From assembly GCA_937894065.1 (NCBI GenBank), contig CALCST010000026.1, positions 4,613 to 68,612 of the forward strand: a stretch of 64,000 nucleotides of DNA, given 5' to 3'. This DNA is from an uncultured Parabacteroides sp. Lineage in GTDB: Bacteria; Bacteroidota; Bacteroidia; Bacteroidales; Tannerellaceae. Every line of letters begins with the position of its first letter. Position 1 is the stretch's first letter. The position numbers were made by a program, and so were the translations under genes. Under the pieces are notes generated by a model. It saw nothing but the letters and a program-made list of their open reading frames with translations, was not told the origin of the DNA and ran no database searches. Shown piece after piece: positions 15,409 to 24,299 of the stretch.

Positions 15409-16968
15409 TTATTCTGCCAAATCAATTGCATAATATTTAGTTCGTCCGTTAGGGTAAAAACCTTTGATAAATAAGCCCTGATCTTCAGAACGTCCTTGCA
15501 AAGCATTTTCAACTATCTTTTCGAAATCTTCAGGAGTCTTTATTCTCTGATTATTTACAACCATAATTATAAAGCCTTTCTTGATTCCTGCATCTTTCAA
15601 TTTTCCGCTTGTAAGTCCTGTAACCTCAATACCATAGCTTACACCTAGTTCACGTTTTTCCTTATCTGACAATGCTTTGAAAGCTGCACCCATCATTTCT
15701 GTACCATCTGTCTTTTCTACAACTTTAGTACTTCCCTGTGCATTTTTCAACTCAACAGTGAAAACTTTTTCTGTTCCTTTTCTGTTGACTTTAACCTGAA
15801 CTTTATCACCAGGACGATATTTACTAATCTGTTCCTGAAGGGCATTTGCATTTTTAACTTTGACATCATTTATCGCGATAATAACATCGCCTCTTTCCAA
15901 ACCAGCTTCCTTAGCAGAACTGCGTTCAGCAAAATCACTTACACATGCACCTTCTGAGACTTTAACCATTTCCTTAAGCTCTTTTATATCTTTTTCCAAG
16001 TCTTCAGGAAGGTTCGGATAACTTAGCATATCATCCAAATCACCAACGCTACGCATCATAACCCCCAGTACAGCTCTCTGAACTGTTCCATACTGCTTCA
16101 AGTCGTTTGCTACTTTTCCTGCGATACTGATTGGAACTGCAAATGAATATCCTGCAAAGTTTCCTGTTTCAGAATAAATAGCAGTATTGATACCAACCAG
16201 TTCACCTTTAGTATTCACCAATGCTCCACCACTGTTCCCCGGATTCACAGCAGCATCTGTCTGAATAAATGATTCAATTTTAGTTTTATCACCACCAACA
16301 GAAATACCACGGCCTTTAGCACTAACAATACCAGCAGTTACTGTTGAAGTAAGATTAAATGGGTTACCTACAGCTAAAACCCACTCTCCAACTTTCAGTT
16401 TTTCAGAATTTCCGAAAGGTATTGTCGGAAGATTCTCTGCTTCAATCTTAATCAAAGCTATATCTGTTGAAGGGTCTGTTCCTATAAGTTTAGCAGCAAA
16501 TTTACGGTTATCATTCAATGTTACTTCAAGTTCATCTGCTCCTTCAACCACATGATTATTTGTTATAATGTATCCGTCTGTTGAAATTATAACACCGGAA
16601 CCAGAACCAACTTTTGGCTGAGGTGTAGGACGCTGGAAATTTCCACGACCGCCGAAACCAAAGAAATATTCAAAAGGATCAAAATAACCTTCACCACCAG
16701 ATGATGAACGAGCATTTGTTGTTGCCTTAATATGAACTACACCATGAACAGCACTCTCTGCTGCCATAGTAAAGTCTGTATTTTCTGCTGCAACAGCTGA
16801 ATAACCAACCGTACGAACCGGTTGCTTAAATGTATTTTCAAACTCACCTGTACTTACGACCTCAGTATTTTTCTGTTGCATCAAATAAGAACTAGTTCCT
16901 ATTGCTGCACCTGAACTGATTGCAGCCACAACTACAACCATTGCTACATTTTTCCAAATTCGTTTCAT
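15409..16968 (-). CDS. degQ: Do/DegQ family periplasmic serine protease (HtrA)
   Basis: The 519-residue protein has an N-terminal signal anchor (about 6-25), a glycine/phenylalanine-rich loop (about 90-115), a trypsin-like domain with catalytic His139 (TNNHVV), Asp169 (STDIALI) and Ser246 (NPGNSGGA), then two PDZ domains (about 300-410 and 430-515). It degrades or refolds damaged envelope proteins in the periplasm. Length is slightly above E. coli DegP (474). It is monocistronic with palindromic element C at its 3' end. DegP and DegQ roles cannot be separated by sequence here. Confidence 0.94.
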   Translation of the reverse strand: MKRIWKNVAMVVVVAAISSGAAIGTSSYLMQQKNTEVVSTGEFENTFKQPVRTVGYSAVAAENTDFTMAAESAVHGVVHIKATTNARSSSGGEGYFDPFEYFFGFGGRGNFQRPTPQPKVGSGSGVIISTDGYIITNNHVVEGADELEVTLNDNRKFAAKLIGTDPSTDIALIKIEAENLPTIPFGNSEKLKVGEWVLAVGNPFNLTSTVTAGIVSAKGRGISVGGDKTKIESFIQTDAAVNPGNSGGALVNTKGELVGINTAIYSETGNFAGYSFAVPISIAGKVANDLKQYGTVQRAVLGVMMRSVGDLDDMLSYPNLPEDLEKDIKELKEMVKVSEGACVSDFAERSSAKEAGLERGDVIIAINDVKVKNANALQEQISKYRPGDKVQVKVNRKGTEKVFTVELKNAQGSTKVVEKTDGTEMMGAAFKALSDKEKRELGVSYGIEVTGLTSGKLKDAGIKKGFIIMVVNNQRIKTPEDFEKIVENALQGRSEDQGLFIKGFYPNGRTKYYAIDLAE

Positions 16969-17270
16969 ACTTTATTTGTTTTTAAAATGTTTTCTATCAA
17001 AAATTCTTGTTTTATCTTTTCACACCGGCAAATTAATATCAAAATCTACTGATTTAACTATTTTCCAACTCATTTTTTATCACTTTTAACGGCACTATAA
17101 ATATGCTTAACCGCACTTAACAGTACTTGGCTATGCAAAGTACCTTTTTAACAGTCTGCCAAACCAAATATGATGAATAAGGAATAACAATAAAAAATAG
17201 CTTTACAGATAATATATAAGATAAAAAACTCTTTACTTTGCACTGTCTAAACGCAAAACAAAAATACATT
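16969..17270. promoter_or_regulatory. Divergent promoter region between the HtrA and BASS-type genes
   Basis: On the plus strand TTACTTTG (17233-17240) is a near-consensus -7 box that puts the transcript start about 25 bases before the ATG at 17271. On the minus strand a weaker TAATTTG (17029-17035) may serve htrA. No gene or strong repeat was seen in these 302 bases. Confidence 0.45.
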
Positions 17271-18227
17271 ATGCTCACTTTCCTAAAAAATTGGACACTG
17301 CCTATAGCCATGTTATTTGGTACGTTTGTATATCTAATATTTGCAAACACTGTATGTCTTAATCCTATAAAACCTGCAGTCTATAAAGTAATAGAATATG
17401 CAACACCTTTTCTTATTTTTGCACAATTGCTACTTACATTCTGTAAAGTAAACCCCAAAGGATTAATACCTACAAAATGGCATTTATGGCTGCTGATATT
17501 CCAGCTACTGACATGTTTGATTGTTGCTGCTGCAATAATTGTACTGCCAGTCAGTCAATCTTTGAGATATATTCTTGAAGGTGCAATGGTTTGTCTGATT
17601 TGCCCAACAGCTACAGCTGCCGCTGTAATTACAGGTAAATTAGGAGGAAATGTATCAGGACTTACCACATATACTCTACTATCAAATATTTTAGCTGCTA
17701 TTATTGTCCCATTGGTATTTCCTTTGATGGAAACACACAACGATATGGAATTCATTACAGCATTCCTACGTATATTAAGTAAAGTATTCCCATTATTACT
17801 TCTTCCTTTTATAATGGCAATATTATTACGAATACTTGTTCCTAAAGCCCATAAATGGTTATTTGAACATTCTGGAATAGCATTCTATCTTTGGGGAATA
17901 GCATTGGCAATTGTCAGTGGTCAGACTGTGCGTTCTCTGTTAAATGCCGATGCATCTATTTCTGCAGAAATAGGTTTATGCCTTGCCGGATTAATAACAT
18001 GCTGCATCCAGTTTTATATAGGTAAAAGAATTGGTACTGCATATGGAGACCGCATCAGTGCTGGACAAGCACTTGGACAGAAGAACACAGTCCTTGCCAT
18101 ATGGATGGCATATACATATCTTAATCCACTCTCTTCTGTTGCTCCGGGAAGCTATGTATTATGGCAAAACACTTTCAACAGTTGGCAGCTTTGGAAAAAA
18201 AGGAAGGCAGAAAAAAGCCAATCATAA
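17271..18227 (+). CDS. Bile acid:sodium symporter-type (BASS/SBF) transporter
   Basis: The 318-residue protein has nine or ten hydrophobic segments. The CPTATAAAVITGKLGG segment (about 110-125) and ALGQKNTVLAIWMAY (about 270-284) resemble the two broken helices with polar residues that bind sodium and substrate in BASS carriers. The ATG at 17271 is used; an in-frame TTG at 17238 lies inside the promoter. Substrates in this superfamily include bile acids, pantoate, pyruvate and other organic anions, so function is open. It is followed after 86 bp by a separately promoted TonB-dependent receptor. Confidence 0.7.
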   Translation: MLTFLKNWTLPIAMLFGTFVYLIFANTVCLNPIKPAVYKVIEYATPFLIFAQLLLTFCKVNPKGLIPTKWHLWLLIFQLLTCLIVAAAIIVLPVSQSLRYILEGAMVCLICPTATAAAVITGKLGGNVSGLTTYTLLSNILAAIIVPLVFPLMETHNDMEFITAFLRILSKVFPLLLLPFIMAILLRILVPKAHKWLFEHSGIAFYLWGIALAIVSGQTVRSLLNADASISAEIGLCLAGLITCCIQFYIGKRIGTAYGDRISAGQALGQKNTVLAIWMAYTYLNPLSSVAPGSYVLWQNTFNSWQLWKKRKAEKSQS

Positions 18228-18277
18228 TTGTAACAGATTTGTAAAACAATCGTATTATAAGCGTAATTCAGACACCA

Positions 18278-18285
18278 TACTTTTG
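18278..18285 (+). promoter_or_regulatory. Predicted promoter of the TonB receptor operon
   Basis: TACTTTTG matches TAnnTTTG exactly. It would start transcription near 18290, only 6 bases before the first in-frame ATG (18296) but 24 before the ATG at 18314, which decides the start chosen for the receptor. Confidence 0.55.
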
Positions 18286-18313
18286 CAGGCGAAAAATGAA
18301 TTACAGCTTATAT

Positions 18314-20977
18314 ATGAAATCATTATTATTTCCGTTTATTATTACAACATTATATGCCGGAGCTATAAATGCAGCGACATTTAAAGGAAAAGTTAAAGAC
18401 GCAAAAACAGGAGAAGAATTAATAGGAGCTACAATTTTTGTCAAAGAAGATCCAACTATTGGCTCTGTAACAGGATTAGATGGTTCTTTCATTTTAAATA
18501 AAATTCCAAACAACAAAAAAGTGACTCTTGTTTGTAGTTACTTGAGTTATCATACAATTGAAAAAGTAGTAAATACACAAACAACAGAAGATATTCTTTT
18601 TAATCTGGAAGCTGAGTCACAAAATATTGGTGAAGTAACAATTATTGCACATAACCCAGGAAAAACAGAAGCCGGTGCACGTGGCATTGAAAAACAATCA
18701 ATGAATGTTGTAAACGTAATGAGTGCCAAAGCCATTGAACTTTCACCAGATATAACAGTTGCAAATGTTATACAACGTATGTCAGGTGTTACTATTGAGA
18801 GAAACAGTAGTGGCGAAGGACAATATGCTATACTTCGCGGTATGGATAAACGTTACAACTATACATTAATAAACGGAGTAAAAATACCTAGCCCTGACAA
18901 TAAAAACAGATTTGTGCCATTGGATATTTTCCCTTCAGAAATGCTGGACAGACTTGAGGTTTCAAAATCTCTTACAGCAAATATGGAAGGAGACGGTATC
19001 GGTGGTGCTGTGAATCTTATAATGAAAGATGCTCCATCCGAAAGACAAATCACTGCAAACCTTTCAACTGGATACAACTCAATGTATTTCGGTAGAGATT
19101 TCCAGTCTTTCAACAAAGGTGGCATTACCAAACAATCACCTTATGAGGCTCAAGGCAAACCGGAAGACTACAAGGTAAGTTCCAAAGATTTCAGTAATTC
19201 AAATATGAAAATGAAATGGAACGCTCCTCTTCCAGATTTGACAGCCGGAGTTTCATATGGTGACAGATTCTTTGACGACAAACTTGGTGTGATGATAGCA
19301 GGAAGCTACATGAATACTTACAGAGGTAAAGAAAGTATGCTCTACTATCAGCCGGGAACTTCACACAACGGTATCGAATACCGTAACTATTCTTCACAAC
19401 AGACAAGAAGCGGTGCACACGTAAAGCTGGATTACCATTTAAACGAAAAGAATAAATTCACATGGTATAACGGATATATGGATATGCAGGAAGCAGAAGT
19501 CAGAGACGGAGAAGATGACAAAGAGCGTTCTGTCAGAATGAAATGGAATCATCAGTATATCATTAACTCCACATTAAAAGGCGAGCATCACTTTTTGAGC
19601 AACAACGCCTTGAAATTAAACTGGTCTGCTGTTATATCTAAAGCATACAACGAAACTCCGGACAATACCGAAATCTTCATGCAGGGTTCACACATACAAA
19701 CATCAAACGCTGCAACCAGAAGATGGGAACATAACTCCGACAAAGACAAAGCCGCTTACGTTGATTTATCTTACAAGCACAATATCGACAGCCAGTCTTT
19801 TTGGGATTTCTCCGTCGGTGGTATGTTCAGAGATAAGAAAAGAGACAGCTTTTTCAACGAATATACTTTTGATTCTGCCACAGGTACAAAAGACCCTCAA
19901 TATTTAGGTGAAGACTGGAACAACTTTGACGAAATTCTTCTAGAACCTCGTCCGTACGGAAATATTGGCGACCCGTTGAATTATGACGCAACCGAACAGA
20001 TTGGTGCTGGATATGGTATGGTTAAATATACTTCCGGTAAATGGGAATTGACTGCCGGTGTCCGTGTGGAACATACAAACCAAGGATATGTACTGAAATT
20101 TGCCCGCGATGTTGACCCTGAAGGCAAACAGATATATACAGACATTCTCCCAAGTTTCCATGCAAAAAGAGAAATTCATAAGAATGCCAACGTAAGATTC
20201 TCTTATGCTCGTTCAATAAACAGACCTAGCTTTTTCGAAATTGTTCCTTACAGCATAATCAATGAAGACTACAAGGAGAAAGGTAATCCTGATCTGAAGC
20301 ATACAGTAGCCGACAATATTGATTTGAGATATGAATTTTTTCCTAAAACATCTGAACAAATCATGGTTGGTCTGTTCTATAAAAGATTGATTAACCCTAT
20401 TGAATACGGATTGCTGAACGAAGGCCAGGACACTTACTATAAACCTATGAACTTCGGTAACGCAAACAACCTTGGTGTTGAAGTTGACGTTCTTAAATAT
20501 TTCAACTGGTTTGGTATAAAAGCCAATTATACTTATACACATTCCAGAATTACAACTGACAAGAGACTTATGGATGGTTCAGAAGTAACATCATGCAAAC
20601 AAAGCAGACCTTTGTTCGGTCAGGCAGCTCACGTTGCAAATCTGTCTCTCTTGTTCAAGGAAAGCAAATATAAATGGGAAGGTCAGATTGCAATGAGTTA
20701 CACAGGCAAACGCTTAAGCGACATTTCCAACTGGTTTGATGATGATATTTGGGAAGCTGGATATGCGCAACTTGATGCTTCGCTTGAAAAGAGTTTCAAA
20801 AACGGTATAAGCATTTATGCAAAAGCATCCAACCTTCTTGACACTCCCCTATTACGTTTTATACAAAAAGGTCCGCATACTGAAAATGTAAATTACGACA
20901 GATACAACGGAAACGTAATTGAAAGAAAAGAATGGCACGGACAGTCCATCATGTTAGGTATAAGATATAAATTGTAG
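18314..20977 (+). CDS. TonB-dependent outer membrane receptor
   Basis: The 887-residue protein has a signal peptide (MKSLLFPFII to about residue 20), an N-terminal carboxypeptidase-regulatory-like beta-sandwich (about 22-105, GKVKDAKTGEELIGATIFV), a plug domain with LRGMDKRYNYTLINGVKIP, and a 22-strand barrel ending in an aromatic-rich strand (GIRYKL). It is not a SusC protein: it is shorter and has no SusD partner. An ATG six codons upstream is possible. It heads an operon with a beta-helix lipoprotein and an acid phosphatase relative, so import of a phosphorylated compound or of its released product is a reasonable inference. Confidence 0.9.
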   Translation: MKSLLFPFIITTLYAGAINAATFKGKVKDAKTGEELIGATIFVKEDPTIGSVTGLDGSFILNKIPNNKKVTLVCSYLSYHTIEKVVNTQTTEDILFNLEAESQNIGEVTIIAHNPGKTEAGARGIEKQSMNVVNVMSAKAIELSPDITVANVIQRMSGVTIERNSSGEGQYAILRGMDKRYNYTLINGVKIPSPDNKNRFVPLDIFPSEMLDRLEVSKSLTANMEGDGIGGAVNLIMKDAPSERQITANLSTGYNSMYFGRDFQSFNKGGITKQSPYEAQGKPEDYKVSSKDFSNSNMKMKWNAPLPDLTAGVSYGDRFFDDKLGVMIAGSYMNTYRGKESMLYYQPGTSHNGIEYRNYSSQQTRSGAHVKLDYHLNEKNKFTWYNGYMDMQEAEVRDGEDDKERSVRMKWNHQYIINSTLKGEHHFLSNNALKLNWSAVISKAYNETPDNTEIFMQGSHIQTSNAATRRWEHNSDKDKAAYVDLSYKHNIDSQSFWDFSVGGMFRDKKRDSFFNEYTFDSATGTKDPQYLGEDWNNFDEILLEPRPYGNIGDPLNYDATEQIGAGYGMVKYTSGKWELTAGVRVEHTNQGYVLKFARDVDPEGKQIYTDILPSFHAKREIHKNANVRFSYARSINRPSFFEIVPYSIINEDYKEKGNPDLKHTVADNIDLRYEFFPKTSEQIMVGLFYKRLINPIEYGLLNEGQDTYYKPMNFGNANNLGVEVDVLKYFNWFGIKANYTYTHSRITTDKRLMDGSEVTSCKQSRPLFGQAAHVANLSLLFKESKYKWEGQIAMSYTGKRLSDISNWFDDDIWEAGYAQLDASLEKSFKNGISIYAKASNLLDTPLLRFIQKGPHTENVNYDRYNGNVIERKEWHGQSIMLGIRYKL

Positions 20978-21014
20978 TTGACAAGGTTTCAGAGACAAGT
21001 TGACAAGGCAAAAC
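20977..21014 (+). repeat. Intergenic element E (GTTGACAAG family), core only
   Basis: Two GTTGACAAGG copies flank TTTCAGAGACAA. The unit starts at the last base of the receptor stop codon and is nearly identical to the core of element B. The palindromic outer arms are missing. Confidence 0.65.
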
Positions 21015-21077
21015 AGATTGGATTTGAATTCTATTTTGAAATAAAATATTGAATAAACTATAAAACTATTTTTCATC

Positions 21078-22463
21078 ATGAAATTTAATTATTATCTAAT
21101 CAGCGCAGCTATTGCTTCAATGACATTGGCTGCTTGCAGTAACGACGATTTATTGGATGACAACAATCAGAACAATCAGGAACCGGATGAACAGCCTTCA
21201 GTTGAATCTGTAGAAGGCGAAGTATCCGGAACTTGGGAAGCTAATTCTGTTATTAATGTATCAGGACACATTGTTGTTCCGGAAGGTGAATCTCTGACAA
21301 TCGAAGAAGGTGTTCAGATTATTTTTGACGATAAAGGAGTTGGAACAAACCATACACCAATTGAATTTACTGTTGACGGAAATCTTTACTGCGAAGGTAC
21401 AGCAGAAAATCCTGTATTATTCTCAGTAGCAGAAGAAGACAGAACAAGCGATAACATTTTCAAAGGTCTTTGGGGCGGTATTGTAGCATCTGAGAAATGT
21501 GCTGAAATGGTTATCGACCATGCAATTATCGAATATACTGGAGGACAGGTTATCGAAGGTTCACCTGCTGCAACTAACGGAATCTACACTGCTGGTGATG
21601 ATGCTTATCCTCAGATTACAACAAACAACATCAATGGTAAATACATTATTACAAACTCTATTATCAGAAATGGATGGTCTGACGGTATATATATGATGGG
21701 CGGCCAGGCAATCATCGCAAACAATACTTTCGCGGCAAACGGATATGACGGTGCAGAAGCTGTCAATGTTAAAGCCGGATGCCAGGTTGATATTGCCGGA
21801 AACATCATGTTCAGCCCTAACACTAACGGATTGAAATTGTCAAGTTCAGGTCAGAGCGAAAACAGAAAACAGGCTAAAATACAAGCTTACAACAATACTA
21901 TCATCAATTCTGGATGGAGAAGAGACGGAGAAAAAGGTGGTTGCGTTTATGTTGAAAAGAATGCATTGGCAAACGTATTCAACAACCTTATTGTAAATGC
22001 AAAATTCCGTGCCATGACTCCAAGCTTCGACATACCAAACGACCCGGAAGAAGGTTACGACAACAAATCTGTTATCGACTACAACTTCTATGCTTCAGGT
22101 AGCCAGAAGAGTGATATTATCTTTACAGAAGAAAGTGGTGTTGCTTATGCTTGGGAAGGATACAATTTCGAACACGAAGATTACAACCAGGGTGTAGTTG
22201 ACGCAAACAGTGTAATAGCTACAGAAAAAGATTTGAAAGACCCTATGTTTGTAAATTACGATGTAAACGGAGTTGGTCTTACTGAATATGTATATGATTC
22301 AAGCTGGGATTTCCATTTAAAATCAGGTTCTCCTGCATTGAATGGCGCATACAGTGGAACTGAAGCTTTCGCTACTCCTCTATTCGTTAACGGACTGACT
22401 GTAAACGGTAAGACTTATAATTCTCCTACAGTTCAGAGCTACTACGGAGCTTACGGCGAATAA
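21078..22463 (+). CDS. Right-handed beta-helix surface lipoprotein
   Basis: The 461-residue protein has a lipoprotein signal (LAAC, Cys20), an acidic Asn/Asp/Gln/Glu-rich linker (21-45) and a repetitive parallel beta-helix (about 50-330) with rungs such as YIITNSIIRNGWSDGIYM and AIIANNTFAANGYDG. The acidic stretch after the Cys suits surface export in Bacteroides. No pectate-lyase catalytic signature is recognised. It lies between a TonB receptor and a phosphatase relative with short gaps (100 and 30 bp), so a substrate-binding or enzyme partner role is inferred; the exact function is unknown. Confidence 0.8.
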   Translation: MKFNYYLISAAIASMTLAACSNDDLLDDNNQNNQEPDEQPSVESVEGEVSGTWEANSVINVSGHIVVPEGESLTIEEGVQIIFDDKGVGTNHTPIEFTVDGNLYCEGTAENPVLFSVAEEDRTSDNIFKGLWGGIVASEKCAEMVIDHAIIEYTGGQVIEGSPAATNGIYTAGDDAYPQITTNNINGKYIITNSIIRNGWSDGIYMMGGQAIIANNTFAANGYDGAEAVNVKAGCQVDIAGNIMFSPNTNGLKLSSSGQSENRKQAKIQAYNNTIINSGWRRDGEKGGCVYVEKNALANVFNNLIVNAKFRAMTPSFDIPNDPEEGYDNKSVIDYNFYASGSQKSDIIFTEESGVAYAWEGYNFEHEDYNQGVVDANSVIATEKDLKDPMFVNYDVNGVGLTEYVYDSSWDFHLKSGSPALNGAYSGTEAFATPLFVNGLTVNGKTYNSPTVQSYYGAYGE

Positions 22464-22493
22464 TATATAACAATTTTACTTGATTGAAACACA

Positions 22494-23513
22494 ATGAACC
22501 GACGCACATATCTACAAGCAATATCTGCTTTGTTTGCAACTGCCACACTTGGCAGTTGCACCACAAGCAGCAACAAAGAAGAAAAGGCTATTAATAGAGC
22601 AGAAAAAGCTGATACACTTTACAATAATAGCACAAACATCAGCAAGCTTCCTCAGATTCCGGAAGACAATCTTAATTTTTATCTTGTAAGTGACCTTGGA
22701 AGAAACGGCTACTACAAACAGAAAAACGTAGCTGAAACAATGGGTAACATTGCAGAAAAAATAGATATCGAATTCATCATTGCCGCTGGCGATACACATC
22801 ATTTCAACGGCGTGGCTAGCACTCAAGATCCATTATGGATGACAAACTATGAGTTAGTTTACAGTCATCCGGAACTAATGTTCGACTGGTTTGCCATAAA
22901 TGGCAACCATGAATATAGAGGTAATACTCAAGCTGTTCAGGATTATAGTAAAATAAGCAGAAGATGGATTGCCCCGGCAAGATATTACAGCAAATTGTTT
23001 GAAGCCGGAGAAAATGAATCTCTTGAAATTTTCTTCATCGACACAACTCCGCTAATCAGCAAATACAGAGAAAAAACAGAAAAATATGCTGATGCTGCAA
23101 AACAAAGCAAAGAGCAGCAAATTCAATGGCTTGAAAAATCACTAAGTGCATCAAAAGCTAAATGGAAACTAGTGGTTGGTCACCATCCTTTGTATGCATT
23201 CACTCAGAAATCAGATACTGAACGCCAGGATATGAGAGATGCAATAGAAAGCATTCTTGAAAAGTATAATGTCGACATGTATCTATGCGGACATATACAC
23301 AACTTCCAGCATATAAAACCGGCAGGAAGCAAGGTTGAATATCTTGTTAACTCTTCCGGATCTCTTGCCAGAAAAGTTGAATCTATCGATGGAACTCAGT
23401 ATTGCAGTGACAAAGAAGGCTTCACACTGTTTTCTGTCAACGACAACGAATTGTCTTTCTATTTGATGGATAGCGAAGGTAACAGCATATATCAATATGC
23501 TATAAAAAAATAA
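22494..23513 (+). CDS. Purple acid phosphatase-like (type 5, ACP5-related) metallophosphoesterase lipoprotein
   Basis: The 339-residue protein has a lipoprotein-like signal (LGSC, Cys22) with an RR pair at 3-4. The metallophosphoesterase ligands are present: Asp67 (SDLG), Asp100 (AAGD), Asn138 (GNHE), His230 (GHHP), His267 and His269 (CGHIHNFQ). Blocks such as YSKISRRW and PARYY match mammalian type-5 acid phosphatase. The tyrosine of the GDxxY motif, which gives purple enzymes their colour, is His103 here (GDTHH). It should cleave phosphomonoesters outside the cytoplasm. It closes the receptor/beta-helix operon, followed by a strong hairpin. Confidence 0.88.
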   Translation: MNRRTYLQAISALFATATLGSCTTSSNKEEKAINRAEKADTLYNNSTNISKLPQIPEDNLNFYLVSDLGRNGYYKQKNVAETMGNIAEKIDIEFIIAAGDTHHFNGVASTQDPLWMTNYELVYSHPELMFDWFAINGNHEYRGNTQAVQDYSKISRRWIAPARYYSKLFEAGENESLEIFFIDTTPLISKYREKTEKYADAAKQSKEQQIQWLEKSLSASKAKWKLVVGHHPLYAFTQKSDTERQDMRDAIESILEKYNVDMYLCGHIHNFQHIKPAGSKVEYLVNSSGSLARKVESIDGTQYCSDKEGFTLFSVNDNELSFYLMDSEGNSIYQYAIKK

Positions 23514-23519
23514 ACCTTG

Positions 23520-23627
23520 GGAGTTATAGGGAGTTATTGTAATTAAAAGCCAATATTATTGACAAGACCTATGGGCTTTTAATATATTTGCTATGCATAG
23601 TGCATAACATTAACTCCATATAACTCC
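23520..23627 (+). terminator. Large branched hairpin, probable operon terminator
   Basis: GGAGTTATAGGGAGTTA (23520-23536) pairs with TAACTCCATATAACTCC (23611-23627) at 16 of 17 positions. Inside, ATTAAAAGCC/GGCTTTTAAT (23542-23551/23574-23583) forms a second perfect stem and a TATGCATA palindrome a third. It starts 7 bp after the phosphatase stop and is followed by TTCTTTTT. Confidence 0.7.
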
Positions 23628-23689
23628 TTCTTTTTAGATATAATTTAACAAGAAAACAAGGTTATAATGTTTCAGTCCAATATTTACTG

Positions 23690-23775
23690 GAGAAAAACTT
23701 TTTCCATATATTATGAAAATATTTTTTCATCTAGGTGAAATTTTTGTTCCATATATTATGAAAAAAGTTTTCCAG
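23690..23775. repeat. AT-rich hairpin array with 18-bp direct repeats
   Basis: TTCCATATATTATGAAAA occurs at 23702-23719 and 23747-23764. The flanks GGAGAAAAACTTTTT and AAAAAAGTTTTCC are inverted copies. A similar array of ATGAAAA/TTTTCAT hairpins lies at 60580-60700. No gene is seen here. Confidence 0.6.
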
Positions 23776-23965
23776 CCCACAAAAATTTCCTGAAAATATA
23801 ATACACTAATTAATAATACTTTAACTAAATACAAAATCTTCAGTAAGTATTCGATATTAATTTTATATTTAAAGTTTGACTGAAGGTTTGTTTTTACAAA
23901 ATATCTACAATGTAATCTTCACACAATTGTAACCCCATATAAATACTTTTATAATATCAACTCAT

Positions 23966-23973
23966 TAGTTTTG
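23966..23973 (+). promoter_or_regulatory. Predicted promoter of a small RNA upstream of susC-like gene
   Basis: TAGTTTTG matches TAnnTTTG exactly. Transcription would start near 23979 and no start codon with a protein-like frame follows before the terminator at 24118-24168. Confidence 0.5.
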
Positions 23974-23978
23974 CAGTG

Positions 23979-24168
23979 TACAAAAGAAAAGACGTTATTT
24001 CATAACAAAAATACACGAGGAAGTGAGGCTGTTTACATTAACCTTGAAGCGCTACAAGATTAGCCTAAACGGCCCTTCCTCTCTAGGAAATTGAAAAGGA
24101 ATTGTGCAAATTTCGACACAGGACAGATAGAAAAAGAATCATATTCTCTCTATTTGTCCTGTTTTTTT
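23979..24168 (+). ncRNA. Predicted structured small RNA or attenuator upstream of the SusC/SusD pair
   Basis: A -7 box at 23966-23973 and a strong terminator at 24118-24168 bound about 190 bases. Inside, GAGGAAG/CTTCCTC (24017-24023/24075-24081) and GGCTGTTT/AAACGGCC (24027-24034/24067-24074, one G-U) form a continued stem, with CTTG/CAAG at its tip. No known riboswitch motif was recognised. It could be an independent small RNA or a terminated leader of the downstream operon, which has a separate weak -7 box (24243-24249). Confidence 0.5.
24118..24168 (+). terminator. Strong Rho-independent terminator
   Basis: ACAGGACAGATAGA (24118-24131) pairs with TCTATTTGTCCTGT (24149-24162) with one G-U, followed by seven T. 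Confidence 0.85.
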
Positions 24169-24299
24169 ATTATCAATCAACCCTTTACAAGATGTAACAA
24201 ATATGTAATAATTTATAAACACTTTTATAATATTAAGAATATTACTTTGCACCAGCTAAGGCAAAAAACTATAATAAACAAAAATTATTAGTCGAACAA

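Noticed and set aside
17271..18227. Linking the BASS-type carrier to the bile acid reductases at 60.8 kb as one system.
   Set aside because: BASS proteins carry many anions, the genes are 43 kb apart, and nothing in the sequence connects them.
24017..24081. Possible match to a known riboswitch (cobalamin, TPP, SAM or preQ1).
   Set aside because: None of the conserved cores of those classes could be found, so only an unnamed structured RNA is claimed.
24091..24291. A 66-codon frame before the susC-like gene.
   Set aside because: It runs through the strong terminator at 24118-24168 and has no domain, signal or conservation clue.
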